64,000 nt of DNA from Zerene cesonia. Lineage: Eukaryota > Arthropoda > Insecta > Lepidoptera > Pieridae. Below the pieces are notes generated by a model that saw only the letters and a list, made by a program, of their open reading frames with translations, searched no databases and had not been told where the DNA came from. The stretch spans positions 4,473,990 to 4,537,989 of the forward strand of contig NC_052119.1 of NCBI RefSeq assembly GCF_012273895.1, read 5' to 3'. Position numbers and translations under genes: made by a program. This document shows, in pieces, positions 1 through 11,590 of this stretch. How positions within the stretch are numbered: the stretch's first letter is position 1; every line of letters begins with the position of its first letter.

Positions 1-874
1 TTACATCCCTAATTGTGGTTTAAAATTAATTTTAGCTCTTACCGTTTCTAAAAGTAGATGCGTATTATTTACGAATTCTAAGAATACTAATATTAATACA
101 CTACGCTCAAAGCTACGGCATGAGTGAACTTTCTTATCACTCCTCTTTTGCTATACAGTTTATTGCATTTTCGCGATAAGAAAGGAAAACACCGCATAAA
201 TTAAAACTCAACAGTCACGAACAAAATCAAAATTAGTGTCAATAATTGTCATTTGTCAGTTGTCACTGTCATTTACAGCACCAGATCAAATCAATAATGA
301 AAAAAAGAATGCTACAAACGTTTAAATTAATTTGTGGAGTTATTAATTTAAACTCAATGAAGATTAGAATAAATTACTGACTTAATGTGCGTGTGCGCAG
401 CAAGTGCGCGCACCCCAACAGCTAATAAGTTGATTTTTTTAAACATAGCAGATAATCAAAATGCAAAAAGGCTGCATTGAAATAAGCGACATTAAAATAT
501 TAGTCTAATAATAATAGCTAACATTATAATGTCATTTATGTCAATAGGAAAAATTATTTAGTGTATTTGCCATATGCGTCAATCCACTGTAAACTTTTTC
601 AATAAAAACTTGTGTAATATATGTGATCTGTTAAATCTTGTAAAGTACGTTACTTACTCTGTGATCACGTCACATTATGATTTGTGACACAGCTATGAAT
701 TTAAGAGCCAATGACTTATGACATACTAAAATTGACGTTTGCTTTCTGTCTATTTGTGAATTATTAATAGTTAATTAAGAGTAGAAATGTAATCAATTAC
801 TAAGTTTTAAATGAATCTTTATACTCATTTACGTGTTTTAGAGGATCTAAACATAGTACAAAACTAACACCTAA
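1..874. other. 5' flank of the Abraxas gene, no gene seen
   Basis: AT-rich DNA with no convincing coding frame. It holds a dense cluster of TGTCA pentamers at 237-271 (listed separately) and scattered TGACA/GTCACA words at about 660-735. The region probably includes the Abraxas promoter and 5' UTR, and perhaps the promoter of a gene to the left. No TATA box stands out. Confidence 0.5.
237..271. promoter_or_regulatory. TGTCA pentamer cluster
   Basis: Five TGTCA words lie within 35 bases, at 237, 247, 254, 261 and 267, about 600 bases upstream of the Abraxas start codon. The same word, or its complement TGACA, recurs near the starts of HPS1, DHODH and Rab4. A promoter role is inferred from position only. 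Confidence 0.35.
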
Positions 875-3800
875 ATGGCTTACACAGAAAAGGTGTCGCT
901 AAATGGCACCGCACTTTCCTTCCTACTCTACGAATGCCTAAATTCCTCCAACAGTCAGGTATATGTGCTCATTGTTATAAATAATATATTAACTTATAAT
1001 GTCATTTGTTATTTTTAATAAATTTTGCAACACTTTGTACTTCCAGGAAGGATTCTTAATTGGAGATGTAACTTCGGAGATTAAAAATCATATATCGGAC
1101 TCACACAATGACAGTGCTCGCTTGGATACACAAATTGCTATACGGACAGTGTTGCCGTTACCATCTGTTTCACTATTTTATTTACCTTCTGGTAGTATAA
1201 AAGAAGATGTGTTATCTGACCTACTATCAAACGTAGCATCCGAGGTTGTTGGTTGGTACAAATACCGCAAATGCAGCAGCATTAAACCAACTTTTCGGGA
1301 CAAGTTAATATCTAAAGGATTGCAAAAATATTTTGAAAAAATCCACAGCAAAAAAACATTTGTTACATGTAACTTATCATCTAAGGTTTCAATCGCAGGT
1401 TCAACTCACACATTGATATATAGATTCGGGAAAATCAATTGCTTTGACATGTATGAATACATTGAAGATGTGACGGCCAATTTAGGAGAAAAAGTAACTG
1501 GGTATAAAAAGGCCAATAGATTGACACCGCACTGTATATTCAACAAGATAGTGAAGGAAAGTAATGTTCATAACAACAACACAAATGATGCCATACTTAT
1601 GATCCAACAGGCTGTAGACGTAAGGCTTGTGAAGGAAGCGCAAATAGCAGCTAAAAATGAATCAACAATCAGAGAATTGGAGGCTGAAATCAAACAAATG
1701 AATTCCATTCTTGCTGAAAAACAGGCTTCTGATTTAGATACCTCTTACAATAAGATGTTGGAGGAAAAATATGTAAATAAGGAAGTTGAGATGGTAGATG
1801 CCTGCATAGAGGCTTTGAAAACACCACCCACAATTGACCTGCTCAGCATGCCAAATGTAGTTATAAATAGCAATAGTGACATTTTAACCGATAGTGAAAA
1901 TTCAGTGCAACTTATTGAAAACAATGTGAAAGACAGATCACCTAGCCCAGTATTGCCCTCCAGTTCTTCCAAACCTCCAACACTTAATTATGCAGCTGTG
2001 CTTAAGAAGAAATCGGAAACAAATACTAGTAAAGTGAGTATTTTTCTTTTACTCAATATTCCATATAAATGCTGACAAAGCACGTATAAACTGTAACACC
2101 AACACAACTCCTTTTCCCATCCTGTCCTTTCTCAGGTCACAAACTAATTTTTTACCAAATGTCATCTAGATTAATTCAGTAATTAAGGCATGGAGAAGAT
2201 ATAAAGAGCAAGAGTTACTTTTGCATTAACATAATTTTAATTAGGATTTATAAATACAGCAAGGATTGGTCTTAATTATTTTATTAACTAACTTTCCACC
2301 AGTGGCTTCTTTCATGTGAACTTATTAAGGTTTTTACTTTTACCTTTTCTACGTTTTTATGTCAATATCGCTTCAGTTTTAGTAAAGATACCTCAATTTT
2401 TCAGTTTTTCATATATATATTTATAATGCTCCAGTAATGTATTGTATGGATAGCCCCCCTAAAATGTGAGGAAATTATTTATATCTTAAGTAGGAGAGTT
2501 TATCTTTTAAGCAGCTTTTTCTATCCTTTTAGGATAAGTCAAAGGAAAAAAGGTTTTGTGTAATTTTTTTTTTTGAGCACACTAAGAGATATAATTTATA
2601 CCGTACCTCGTCCTACTAACATGAAATCCCTTCTCTCACTAACTAGTACCCCATTTGTTTATGTTATCTCTAAATTTGTTATACTTTGTACATTATTACT
2701 GTTTGTCCATAACAAATTAACTTAGTGTTGGTAATTTGGTTAGTGTTGGTAGTAATGGTAATTTCTATATACATATTGTGTGTTTCATTTTTGTGTTGTA
2801 GATATCTGCGCTTGACGGATACTTTTGAGCCTCTTATAAAACTCAGATGTAAAACTATCCACAACGTGACATTGGCAAAATTGTGGCAACACAGCACTGC
2901 CATTCATAAAATAAAATTGAATTGAATTGAGATAGTATTTATACTTTACTAGCTTTTGGTCTCGGTTGATTATCTCGGTTTCATTTCCCTATTTCAACTC
3001 CTTCTACCCTTTTTTTCACGATAAAAATAATCCTGTGTCCTTTCCCAAGTTCAGTTCTACCTTCATACCAAATTACATCAAAATTGGTTGAGTGGTTTAG
3101 GTGTGAAAGTATAACAGACAGACAGCCAGAGCTACTTTTGCATTTATAATATAAGTAAGGATAGCGGAATTACCTGAAATGTATATCTTATACCTTTAAA
3201 CGAGCAATTCTTGTATATATATATATATATATATAATTGGAATCTCGGAATCGGCTCCAACGATTTTCATGAAATCTAGTATATGGGGGGTTTCGGGGGC
3301 GATAAATCGATCTAGCTAGGAATTTTTTTTTAGAAAATGTCATATTCGTGTTTTATCGACTTAAACTTACTTGCGTTTGAGTAGACCCAATTTATTATGA
3401 TTCTTCCTGACATCTATTGGCGAATAATAATACTATAAATGCGAAAGTTTGTGAGGATGGATGCATATGTATGCGTGCGTCTGTTACTCTTTCACGCAAA
3501 AACTACTGAACCGATTGCAATGAAATTTGCTTCGTAGATAGCTGGACAACTGAAATAACACATAGGCACTTTTTATACCGATATTCCTACGGGATACGGA
3601 CTTACGCGGTTTCGACCGCGGGTCACAGCTAGTGAATTATAAAAAAAGAGTTAAATGATATTTAGTCCATCCTTTTTGATTAGTTTTATTCTTTTCATAT
3701 ATCTCAAGTGGATTAAACCTCTTACTTTATTTATCACTCACTTGCTAACAACAGAAGTCCATACCATAGAAAACATTAATTCTTACAATATAATCTTGAC

Positions 3801-3934
3801 TATTATCTTTACAGAAATCAAGTAATTTTACAGAGGACCTTATAAGCTTTGATGTTGAAGATAGACCTGTGCAAAAACCCATAATCATCAATGATAATGC
3901 TACATGTTTTGGTGAAAGTTCACCTGAATACTAA
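875..3934 (+). CDS. Abraxas: Abraxas/FAM175 family scaffold of the BRCC36 deubiquitinase complex (BRCA1-A/BRISC)
   Basis: Three coding exons, 875-958, 1047-2033 and 3815-3934, all joined in phase 0, give 396 residues. The start ATG at 875 opens MAYTEKVSLNG and is followed by the family hallmarks EGFLIGDV (from residue 29) and VVGWYKYRK. The first ~170 residues form the MPN- domain, which in this family lacks the zinc-binding JAMM residues and props up the active K63-specific deubiquitinase BRCC36. Residues ~220-257 form a charged helix with EA-rich heptads, matching the family coiled coil. The last exon ends ESSPEY then stop, resembling the SPxF tail of vertebrate ABRAXAS1 that, once phosphorylated, binds BRCA1 BRCT domains. 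Vertebrates have two paralogues (ABRAXAS1 and ABRO1); the tail favours the first, but insect members may be a single ancestral type. Intron 2 (2034-3814) holds two dispersed repeats. Confidence 0.9.
2948..3164 (+). repeat. Dispersed repeat, family A, copy 1
   Basis: Starts actagctt and ends with 'cagacagacagccagag...tataatataagtaagga'. It matches 10229-10463 closely over most of its length, including 'tcctatgtcctttcccaagt'-like text and 'ggttgagtggtttagg'. It resembles 3' ends of lepidopteran non-LTR or SINE elements. It lies in Abraxas intron 2. Confidence 0.75.
3212..3235. repeat. AT dinucleotide microsatellite
   Basis: An uninterrupted run of about 11 'ta' units follows 'cttg' in Abraxas intron 2. 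Confidence 0.85.
3425..3633 (+). repeat. Dispersed repeat, family B, copy 1
   Basis: Begins 'actataaatgcgaaagtttg' and ends 'acttacgcggtttcgaccgcgggtcacagctagt'. Inverted copies occur at 36402-36579 and 39563-39753, which share 'tacgggatacggacttacgcg' or its complement. The boundaries fit a short non-autonomous retroelement. Confidence 0.8.
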
Positions 3935-4317
3935 GTGCCTTATAAATGTTAATGTTATAAGTTACCAATTTCTGACTTAGTTGTATTATTGTAAGCATAC
4001 ATTACAATATAATGTAACTTAATATTATCTACATTATATCAGTGTTAAATTTGTGTTACTTGTAACTATTATCTAATAGCAGACATATCTAATGTAACAT
4101 AGTTTTAAATAAGAACTTAATCTTGTCATCTCATATAAAATACTTTAAAATGATAAAAAATGGTATATTATCTCTAGATAATCGTTTACCTTCAGGGAAC
4201 ATTACATTGTATATAAGTATCATTATTGTTAATAACAAGAACATAGAATAATCATTATTCTCATTATATTTTGTGTAAATTAACATTCATCTTGTTTAGT
4301 AATAATGTTATTTTTGT

Positions 4318-4323
4318 AATAAA
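4318..4323 (+). terminator. Probable Abraxas polyadenylation signal
   Basis: AATAAA lies 384 bases after the Abraxas stop codon, followed by T-rich DNA. Confidence 0.5.
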
Positions 4324-5646
4324 GTATAAGTTCAAAATTGATTTAAATATTTGGATTCATTTATCACCCTTTATTTCAGACCAAAAAAGCATCCTTTTTT
4401 AGAATGTCTAAAAAGATGAACTAAGAAAAAACAAAACCTAAAACATATTATAAGGATTGCTTGGACGAAACATGTAATTGAAGTAATTAGCACTTCTCAA
4501 TTGAAAAACCTATTTCACAGTTCAAAAAATAAACAAAGAACAGATAGCAAGTACACTTTATTAATTTTTTTAAATTGTTAACAAATACAAAAATTCGAAT
4601 ATTGGCAACATATTGGCAAGAAATGGATACACATATTCTTAAAATCTTAAGCAGACTAGAATTTAATACATTATTGTAAAAAATGTATTTCAATAATATC
4701 ACTAAATTGGCACTATTACTATTCTCCAGTGATTTCAAAAGTATATTAAATCATTTAAAACTAAATGGGCACCAAAGTAAAACAATACAATACAATAATA
4801 AAATATAAGTTAAATCTAATCACTAATCAGACTACTTCTTACTAGTAGTTTAATGTTTTTAAAATAATATGGAATGTTCATTCCTGTAGTCATTGTTAAA
4901 TATTTAGATAATTATTTGTCTGGTGCTTGTTCAATATTTTTTTTTTTATAATCGTGAAGTTTTACTTAATAGAGTTATTTAATAAATAGTTCTTAATTCC
5001 CATTACATCCTAAACAATAAAAAACAATGTAAAAAAAAATAAAAAAAGATTAACAGACAAAACCAACAACACGCAGTACAGTAGAATTGAATTGGTAGTC
5101 CATATAAAATGAGGCGTTTTACTCACTTAAATTCACATTGATTAAGATAACAATAAGGATATAAAAACAAAATCTCATTACAATACTCTAATTACAGTAG
5201 AAACCAATATACAAATAAAACCCCTACCTAGATTAAATACCTAGATAAATTAGGTATATAAAAATAGAAGTAGGTAAGTATCAAAGTTTGCAACTAATAC
5301 ATACCAAAAATAATAATACAATAAGTAATTATTGTATTTTTATTTTACCTAAACCTACCTTGTACGAGTAAATATTTGCCAACTTCATATTCTTTGTCGT
5401 TAATAGATAATGTACTGACTACATAATTTATCAATAAAAGTTTTTTTCAATATTCTGAGCAAGTTTTAGTAGTTCGTCAAAAATTGGCGCCCTGCTATCC
5501 GTTTACTAATATTCCATTAGATATGAATTAGAACTGTCTCTAGAAGTTCTACTCAATCTGCATAGAATTTCGTGAAAATTTTATCACTTTCTAAATCATA
5601 TTTTTACTGAACCTATTTAACCTAAGTATGAAATTAATAACCACTC

Positions 5647-5652
5647 TTTATT
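5647..5652 (-). terminator. Probable HPS1 polyadenylation signal
   Basis: TTTATT on the plus strand (AATAAA on the minus strand) lies about 50 bases past the HPS1 stop codon at 5701-5703. Confidence 0.55.
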
Positions 5653-5700
5653 ATTTCAGAACAACGAATTCCATACAGTTTTCAGTATTTTTTAATGTAT

Positions 5701-8700
5701 TCACAATAAATCAGACGCAATAGCGGGATTCTCTCCAGCCATCTCGTAAACGGAATGGGCAAGTCGACGCGCCTGTTGCACGGCGGTAGACGCCGGCAGT
5801 AAACCCAAGTGTATACAAATAAGCTCTTTTATGCTTACGCCTTGATGGTCGTTCGGGAATACTAGCTCTAACAGTTGTCTGTAAAAAAAAATTGGTAACT
5901 TAATATAATACGTGTTTTTGTCAGAAATTCTTAATTTACAGTTACAAAATACTGACAGGAAAAATTAATAGGTAAAAAGGCCTCTAAATAGGTCAATCTA
6001 TGGAATTATAATAACATTGTTGTTAACATGGGCATTTATTTTCTTCTTATATTGTATACTTTTAGTTCAACAAGAATTGAAGAGCGATTATTTTTCATAA
6101 AACAAAAAAAAAATAAAACAACATTCAAGACCCCAAAATTATACCTACTATCCTGCTTCTATATAACAAATCCTTCGAAATCAATAAAGGAACAAAACCA
6201 ACCATAAACTAGAAACTGGAACTTGGAAAGAACGTTGATGAAAACATAAATTTAATAAACATTTTCGGCTATTACAACGAGAAACAAGGCGTTGATCGAT
6301 CGAGCATGATAGGCCCAATAAAGCAAACAGTAATGCTTTATTGGTCCTATCATGAATGGGATCCGTCAGGAAAGTGTGTCGGAAATTATCAGAGCGCGTG
6401 CCCTTGCATTCTGCAGCGGGTTGCTAGCGCCGCCCGTAAACGTGGACGGGTAAACACACTCAGGAGGGCTAATCGCCCTTATATTTCCTCAACACCGCCG
6501 GACAAACCTATTTGCAGGGGCGATGTGAAAAAAATTAGGTTAGTCGTGTGTAAGCGTGGTCCTTTGTGGTTCTGCAAGCAGGCAGGCACTCACCTATAGA
6601 ACGTGGAGAGTATGTCGCCTGGGGCGAGCGCGCGCAGCGCGGCCGGGTGGTGCGGCGCGGGGCGCACGGGCTGCCCGCGCCGCTCCCACCACTGCACCGC
6701 GCACACGTGCAGCGCGCCGCGCCGCCACGTCGCCGCGCCGTAGCCCTCGCGCAGCGCGAACATCGTGCGACGCATTATGTCGCGGATCTGGTGCATCGCG
6801 GATGCGAGCCATTCGTTAATTGAACGAGCAGAAGATATATTTAACTCGGTTCTTTATAATGCTTTCATTAGTTTTTAAATTTATAAAACTAGCTGTTCGC
6901 CCCGACTTCGCCCATCGTATAGCCCATATATAGCCTATGCCACTCAGTGAAGTTGCAACTTTCTCATGATGAAAGAATCTTAGAAATCGGTCCAGTGGTT
7001 TTGCGTGAAAGTGTTACAAATATAAAAAAATACAAAGTATAAAAACCATACACAATTACAAAAGGACAAGAACGATTTACGGATACGTATATATTTAAAA
7101 ACTTACAGTATCTGGTGTCAGCATATCAGCGCAGTCTGCCATATCGGGAGCCAAAAACCTTCCCGTGGTCCGATCCACGTAGATGAAATGAATGAGCCCC
7201 GGAAACTCTTCCACATACTTGTGCAGGGTTAGGGAACTACTCCCTTCCATCTCACCCGTGAAACCCGAATTAAGCGAAATAATTGATAGCACATACCGAC
7301 ACAATTCAAACAAACACAGACTATGCAATCCTATATGTTCAGACCAAATTATTTGGGGGTATATAATTATTAGACCCAACTGCGGATACCTTTTTTAATG
7401 AAAGCGAATATTGGATGCTAGGTACCATTAGTAACCAAGCTTTACATAACTAAACACTTAAATGGATTCCAGAATGCAATTCCAAATAAAGCTCAAAAGA
7501 ATACCATGGATGAGCATTCAACATAGATCGATACTGATAAAAGTCGACACAAAATCATTCGACATTTGTACGAGGCTCAATCAGATGGCATATCCAAAAA
7601 GATCAATAACCATTATCGCCAAATGAAATATGATACATGCTTTTTTTTTTTATATTTCAAATTTACTCGGTACTGTTTTATTTTATATAAATGCTATAAA
7701 TGATAATTAAATAATGCAAAATGCATTTCAATGCATCCAAACCGATCATATTTTAAAAAAATCACATTTATGGACATGCTAAACATTGAAAAGGATATGA
7801 TCCCAAACTGAAGTAGCGCCTAGCTTTCACTTGCAGGAACTCTATATATGGTGCCAGTAGTATCCGCAGATCCTTCAAGGGTTGTTCCAGTTTAAGACTT
7901 GGAATATCTGGCTTCAATTGTTCGATGACTGCTTCTAAAGCCGTATGCATTGCCGTAGCCGTTGTTTCCGGAGTCAAAGGTGTTGTTGTGGTACATGACT
8001 TCCTTAGTTCCAACATCCGGCTCGTAAGTCGTGCACAAAGATTTGCATTGCCCTTTGTTTTACGCAGAGAATCGGTTGTCTGCAAAAAAGGATAACACAC
8101 ATTTTTTTTCTCTCCAAATTTTCTGCATATTACGTAAAATATGAATATTTATAATTTTAACCTCATTATACCTTTTTCAATGCAGCTTCTAGAGAATCTA
8201 GAGATGCTGGTAATAATTCCAAATTTCTTTGAAGTAAAATTCGTCTTAAATTTGTAAGTATTTGACTAGACATATGAGCAGCTATTCCTACATCCCTGAA
8301 AAAATAAGTTCGATTAATGACATTATTAAGAGGTTTTAGTGGTAAATATGTTATTAACTAACTAGAAAGTATACCTCAAATCCATATCAATTAGCACAAC
8401 AAAAATTACTCTGGGTGCAACTTCTATGAGATGCAACGAGTGCGGTGCGCTAGGACTGCAACCACTTCCCGCACACATGTGAACTATAGCACTGTTCTCT
8501 TCTGATAACCCTTCAATATAAGAATATACATTTTATATAACATTGTTATTGATTTACCAAGTTGCCCTTTTTTCATACACAGACAAACTTACAAGGCAAT
8601 CGCAAGTTTTCACTATCCAGATTTTTTTCCAAATCCCTCCAATATTCTTGGGCAGCTATGCATTGTATGCTCAATAAAATTAAATCTGGTGGCATGAGAT

Positions 8701-11590
8701 CTTCACTGCCACGGCTACAAAGGCAGAATAAAATTGGGCCAATCAATATTTAAAACTCATTTAGCAACATAAATATTATTTAAAGTATACATTATATAAT
8801 ATATAACAAAATAATATTCTAAAAAATTTGATAAATGAAAGACTTTATTTTTTACTCACTAATTTATTTTTTACACATATGTTATTATACTTATACTTAT
8901 TTATTTAAATCATACCTTGAATACAAAGCAAGCATTTTGTCCCCCACATAAAGCATTAAATGATAATGCGGGTGAGGTGGCTTCAGTTCTTTAGCAACAC
9001 TTTTAAGTGCATTAAGTGCAGCAATAGTGGCGCCACTCTCTCCAATCACACCGCTTGCACCAGGAATCGAATCACCTTTCAAACGGCTGTCCAAGAGCAT
9101 GGACAACCAATCTTGATAAATTGACGAATGAAGGCTAGAAACCAGGAATGGGACAAAATTACTAAAGGGGAAAAAATATATATTCAGTTTCAGTGTCACA
9201 GATTTAGTGTACTATGATTATTTTCCTGATACAGATACCATTTCATAAAATCAGTTGGGTTGAAACCGCAATAAAATATCAGAAACAATCATTAAATCAG
9301 CATAACTAAATAATGGACATTACATAGGTCTCAATCAAATGAAGTGTTCAAAATATCTTCCAGGTACTTCCAAGTTGAGGATGTACATGTGCACAAAACA
9401 ACATAGAAACTTGTACACGCTTTTGGAGGCAGAATTAATTTTTAGTCACATTTCCTCTGTTGTTGTACATTGCCCATAAAGAACATCTTTGATGTAACCC
9501 TTATAAAAAAAAACGAACCAAATTAGATCTAGAGATTTTAGAGGAGATTTTGGCCATGATATGTTAGGCCATACTTCCAGGATCTACTGACTGCAATAGT
9601 GGCTGCAAAACCGAGGGACGAATTAAAATTGATTAGGTATACAGTATAAAATCTCACTCGCAATTATTGTAATGTATAGGAGCATAATTTTTTGTAATAT
9701 ACAATATTCTTCTCTGCATTTTCTCGTTGTTTGCAAACATTTTAAATATATATCTGCAAAGCCACCCCAAGCGAAAATCATACCCCTAAACCAGAATAGA
9801 AATAAACAGATTTTTCAATTTATCTGTTCATGTGGATAACATCACAACTGCTTTAATGGTGCATCTCTATTACAAATACTACAAATAATGTTGTGATCAT
9901 TTGGTGGGGGACATATCTATTTATAAAGATGCAATATTTTATAAGATTTGTATCATTAAAACTAAAGACAAGGGCATCATTATTGAACATATAAAATAAG
10001 AACTTACAGGTTAATATTCTGTCCACATATATGCTGTACTAATGTCTTACAGTCCAATAGCTCCCTGTGGGAGTCATCCACGCTATCTTCACTGATAATC
10101 ATAAACACATGGTCCAACCACTAAGAACAAATAATATATATATAATTTGCAAGGCAATATTTAAATATCTTCAAGTTAATATGAAATATTCAAACATATC
10201 ATAGATGAATATTTTTATAAGGTACCACTACTAGCATTCCGCCCGCGGCTTCACCTGCATGAAATTTGGATATATTGCTTTCATCTCCCTATTTCAACTC
10301 CTTGTATCCTTTTTTTCGTGATAATAATCATCCTATGTCCTTTCCCAAGTTCATTTCTACCTTCATACCAAATTACATAAAAATTGGTTCAGTGGTTTAG
10401 GCGTGAAAGTGTAACAGACGGACAGACAGAGTTACTTTCGCAATTATAATATAAGTAGGGATAAGTAAACATCTGATTATTTCTTAGCCATTCTTAAATA
10501 TTATTTTTTTAAATGTATATAAAATGCATTCCATACATGTTACTAATGAAAATTATTGGTTTTACCTCATCAAAAACGATGGATGTTTTATCTTTGCATT
10601 GCATGGATGTGTAGGTATTACTAAATTGAGCTGCCATTATACGCTGCGATGTTATGATTGGTGACAAAAGTTGTGAGACATGGTGACTGTCAGTTATTGT
10701 TTCATTGGCTTCCTGAAATAAAAATTTGTATATATAGTAGAGATGCCACAAATAGTTGATTGGCCGAATACCGAATACCGAATATTCGGCAACGCTGTCG
10801 GCCGAAGCGCCGAATATTCGGCGCGAAATACACGCTAAAATCAATACACGGGGCACGTTCGCTGGAATAAGACAAGTAAAAACCTGTTTTCCTCGTTGCG
10901 TTGGCGCGGCAGGAGATTGATGGCTATTTGTTTCAATTCAATTGCAAGTAAATCACGTCAAGGATAGTCGCCTAGATAGGAAGGCCGGTCCTTACAAGTG
11001 GTGGTTAGCAAACGAAAAACAATACCCAAACCTTTCGAAATTTGTTAAAATGTATCTTTCTTCTCCTGAAAGTAGCGTGTATAGAGAGGTTATTTTCTGA
11101 GGCTGGTATCATTTACGATGAAAAGCGTAGTCGTTTGCTACCAATAAATGCTGAAAAGCTTGTTTTTATCCATCACAACTTACCACTGATCAATTTTAAT
11201 TACTAAAGAGTTGTAATTTGGAAATACATAGATAATTTTGAGTAATATGTCTTTTTTTCATTGATTTGCTATTCGGTATTCGGCCGAATAGTACGTATTA
11301 TTCGGCCGAATACCGAATAGCTGCCGAATATTCGTGGCATCTCTAATATATAGTCAAAACTGTTTAGAACATACAACACATCGTTAAAAACAGATTTTGA
11401 CTGTATATTTTATAATTTTTTTACACACTACATACACTTACAGCAGGAAAGTTGAAATAAGTAAGAACGTTTAATTAAATGTTAAAATACCTACTTGGTC
11501 ATTAAAAGATTTCATTCGGCGCAAAAATTCTTCGTCCCATTTAGAATACAATAAATCATTTACACTGTCGAAAATTAGAATTGCCTTCAT
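5701..11590 (-). CDS. HPS1: HPS1, subunit of BLOC-3 (Hermansky-Pudlak syndrome 1 protein)
   Basis: Eleven exons on the minus strand: 11590-11495, 10712-10566, 10120-10008, 9161-8916, 8714-8593, 8510-8375, 8295-8172, 8079-7809, 7243-7107, 6844-6594, 5878-5701. Phases agree throughout and give 606 residues (human is 700). The start reads MKAILIFDSVNDLLYSKWDE, like the longin-type N terminus of human HPS1. The clearest match is EEFPGLIHFIYVDRTTGRF in exon 9. The last exon (ICIHLGLLPAS then VQQARRLAHSVYE) matches the human C terminus. HPS1 pairs with HPS4 as a guanine-nucleotide exchange factor for Rab32/38 in making lysosome-related organelles; in insects these include pigment and urate granules. 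The exon 8/9 junction is uncertain: the donor chosen (CA|GTTTGG) and the acceptor (GAAG|GG) are both weak. Exon 10 is far more GC-rich than its neighbours. Confidence 0.92.
6306..6353. repeat. Near-perfect inverted repeat (hairpin) in HPS1 intron 10
   Basis: ATGATAGGCCCAATAAAGCA at 6306-6325 pairs with its reverse complement at 6334-6353 with one mismatch, leaving an 8-base loop. It stands at the left edge of a GC-rich block (about 6355-6560) unlike the AT-rich intron around it, which suggests the end of an inserted element. Confidence 0.7.
6887..7035 (-). repeat. Dispersed repeat fragment, CCCGACTTCGCC type
   Basis: Starts 'actagctgttcgccccgacttcgcc' and carries 'aatcggtccagtggttttgcgtgaaag', the usual text of lepidopteran retroelement 3' ends read backwards. 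It begins about 43 bases beyond the HPS1 exon 10 acceptor, inside intron 9. Confidence 0.65.
9335..9600 (-). pseudogene. Relic of a mariner-type DDE transposase (C-terminal part)
   Basis: The minus strand reads WPKSPLKSLDL, then YKGYIKDVLYGQCTTTEE, an in-frame stop, then PGRYFEHFI and a stop at 9335-9337. The family consensus is WPxxSPDLxPxDFFLWGxxK followed by a C terminus ending in GxHFEHL. The third catalytic Asp region (SPDL to SPLK) and the DFFLWG core are mutated, so this is a dead fragment. It lies in HPS1 intron 3, between exons at 9161 and 10008. Confidence 0.75.
10229..10463 (+). repeat. Dispersed repeat, family A, copy 2
   Basis: Matches the copy at 2948-3164, including 'tatttcaactcctt', 'taccttcataccaaattaca' and 'aattataatataagta'. 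This copy keeps the 'cgcccgcggcttcacc' end that the other has lost. It lies in HPS1 intron 2. Confidence 0.8.
10738..11345 (+). mobile_element. Internally deleted hAT-family DNA transposon (608 bp)
   Basis: Terminal inverted repeats TAGAGATGCCAC at each end are bounded by a perfect 8-base target duplication, ATATATAG (10730-10737 and 11346-11353), the hallmark of hAT elements. Subterminal DNA is packed with CGAATA/ATTCGG palindromes at both ends. The interior (about 11001-11205) encodes the end of a hAT transposase dimerisation domain: WWLANEKQYPNLSKFV, YLSSPESSV, then in another frame LFSEAGIIYDEKRSRL and LVFIHHNLPLINFNY. A frameshift near 11080 separates the two parts, and the catalytic core is missing, so it cannot move without help. 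Intact duplications and ends point to recent insertion. It sits in HPS1 intron 1, its left end only 25 bases upstream of the exon 2 acceptor. Confidence 0.92.

Larger units (their letters stand above)
3935..5700. other. Tail-to-tail gap between Abraxas and HPS1
   Basis: AT-rich DNA with no convincing gene. It should hold the Abraxas 3' UTR up to about 4340 and the HPS1 3' UTR from 5700 down to about 5640. The middle (4.4-5.5 kb) is low-complexity A/T text, and its short open frames look like chance. Confidence 0.6.

Noticed and set aside
2679..2925. Two opposite open frames of 66-74 codons
   Set aside because: Lie in the Abraxas intron in simple TTGGT-type text; no family resemblance.
6556..6823. 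Several overlapping open frames on both strands
   Set aside because: They are shadows of the GC-rich HPS1 exon 10; only the minus-strand frame with REGYGAATWRRGALHVCAVQ matches the family.
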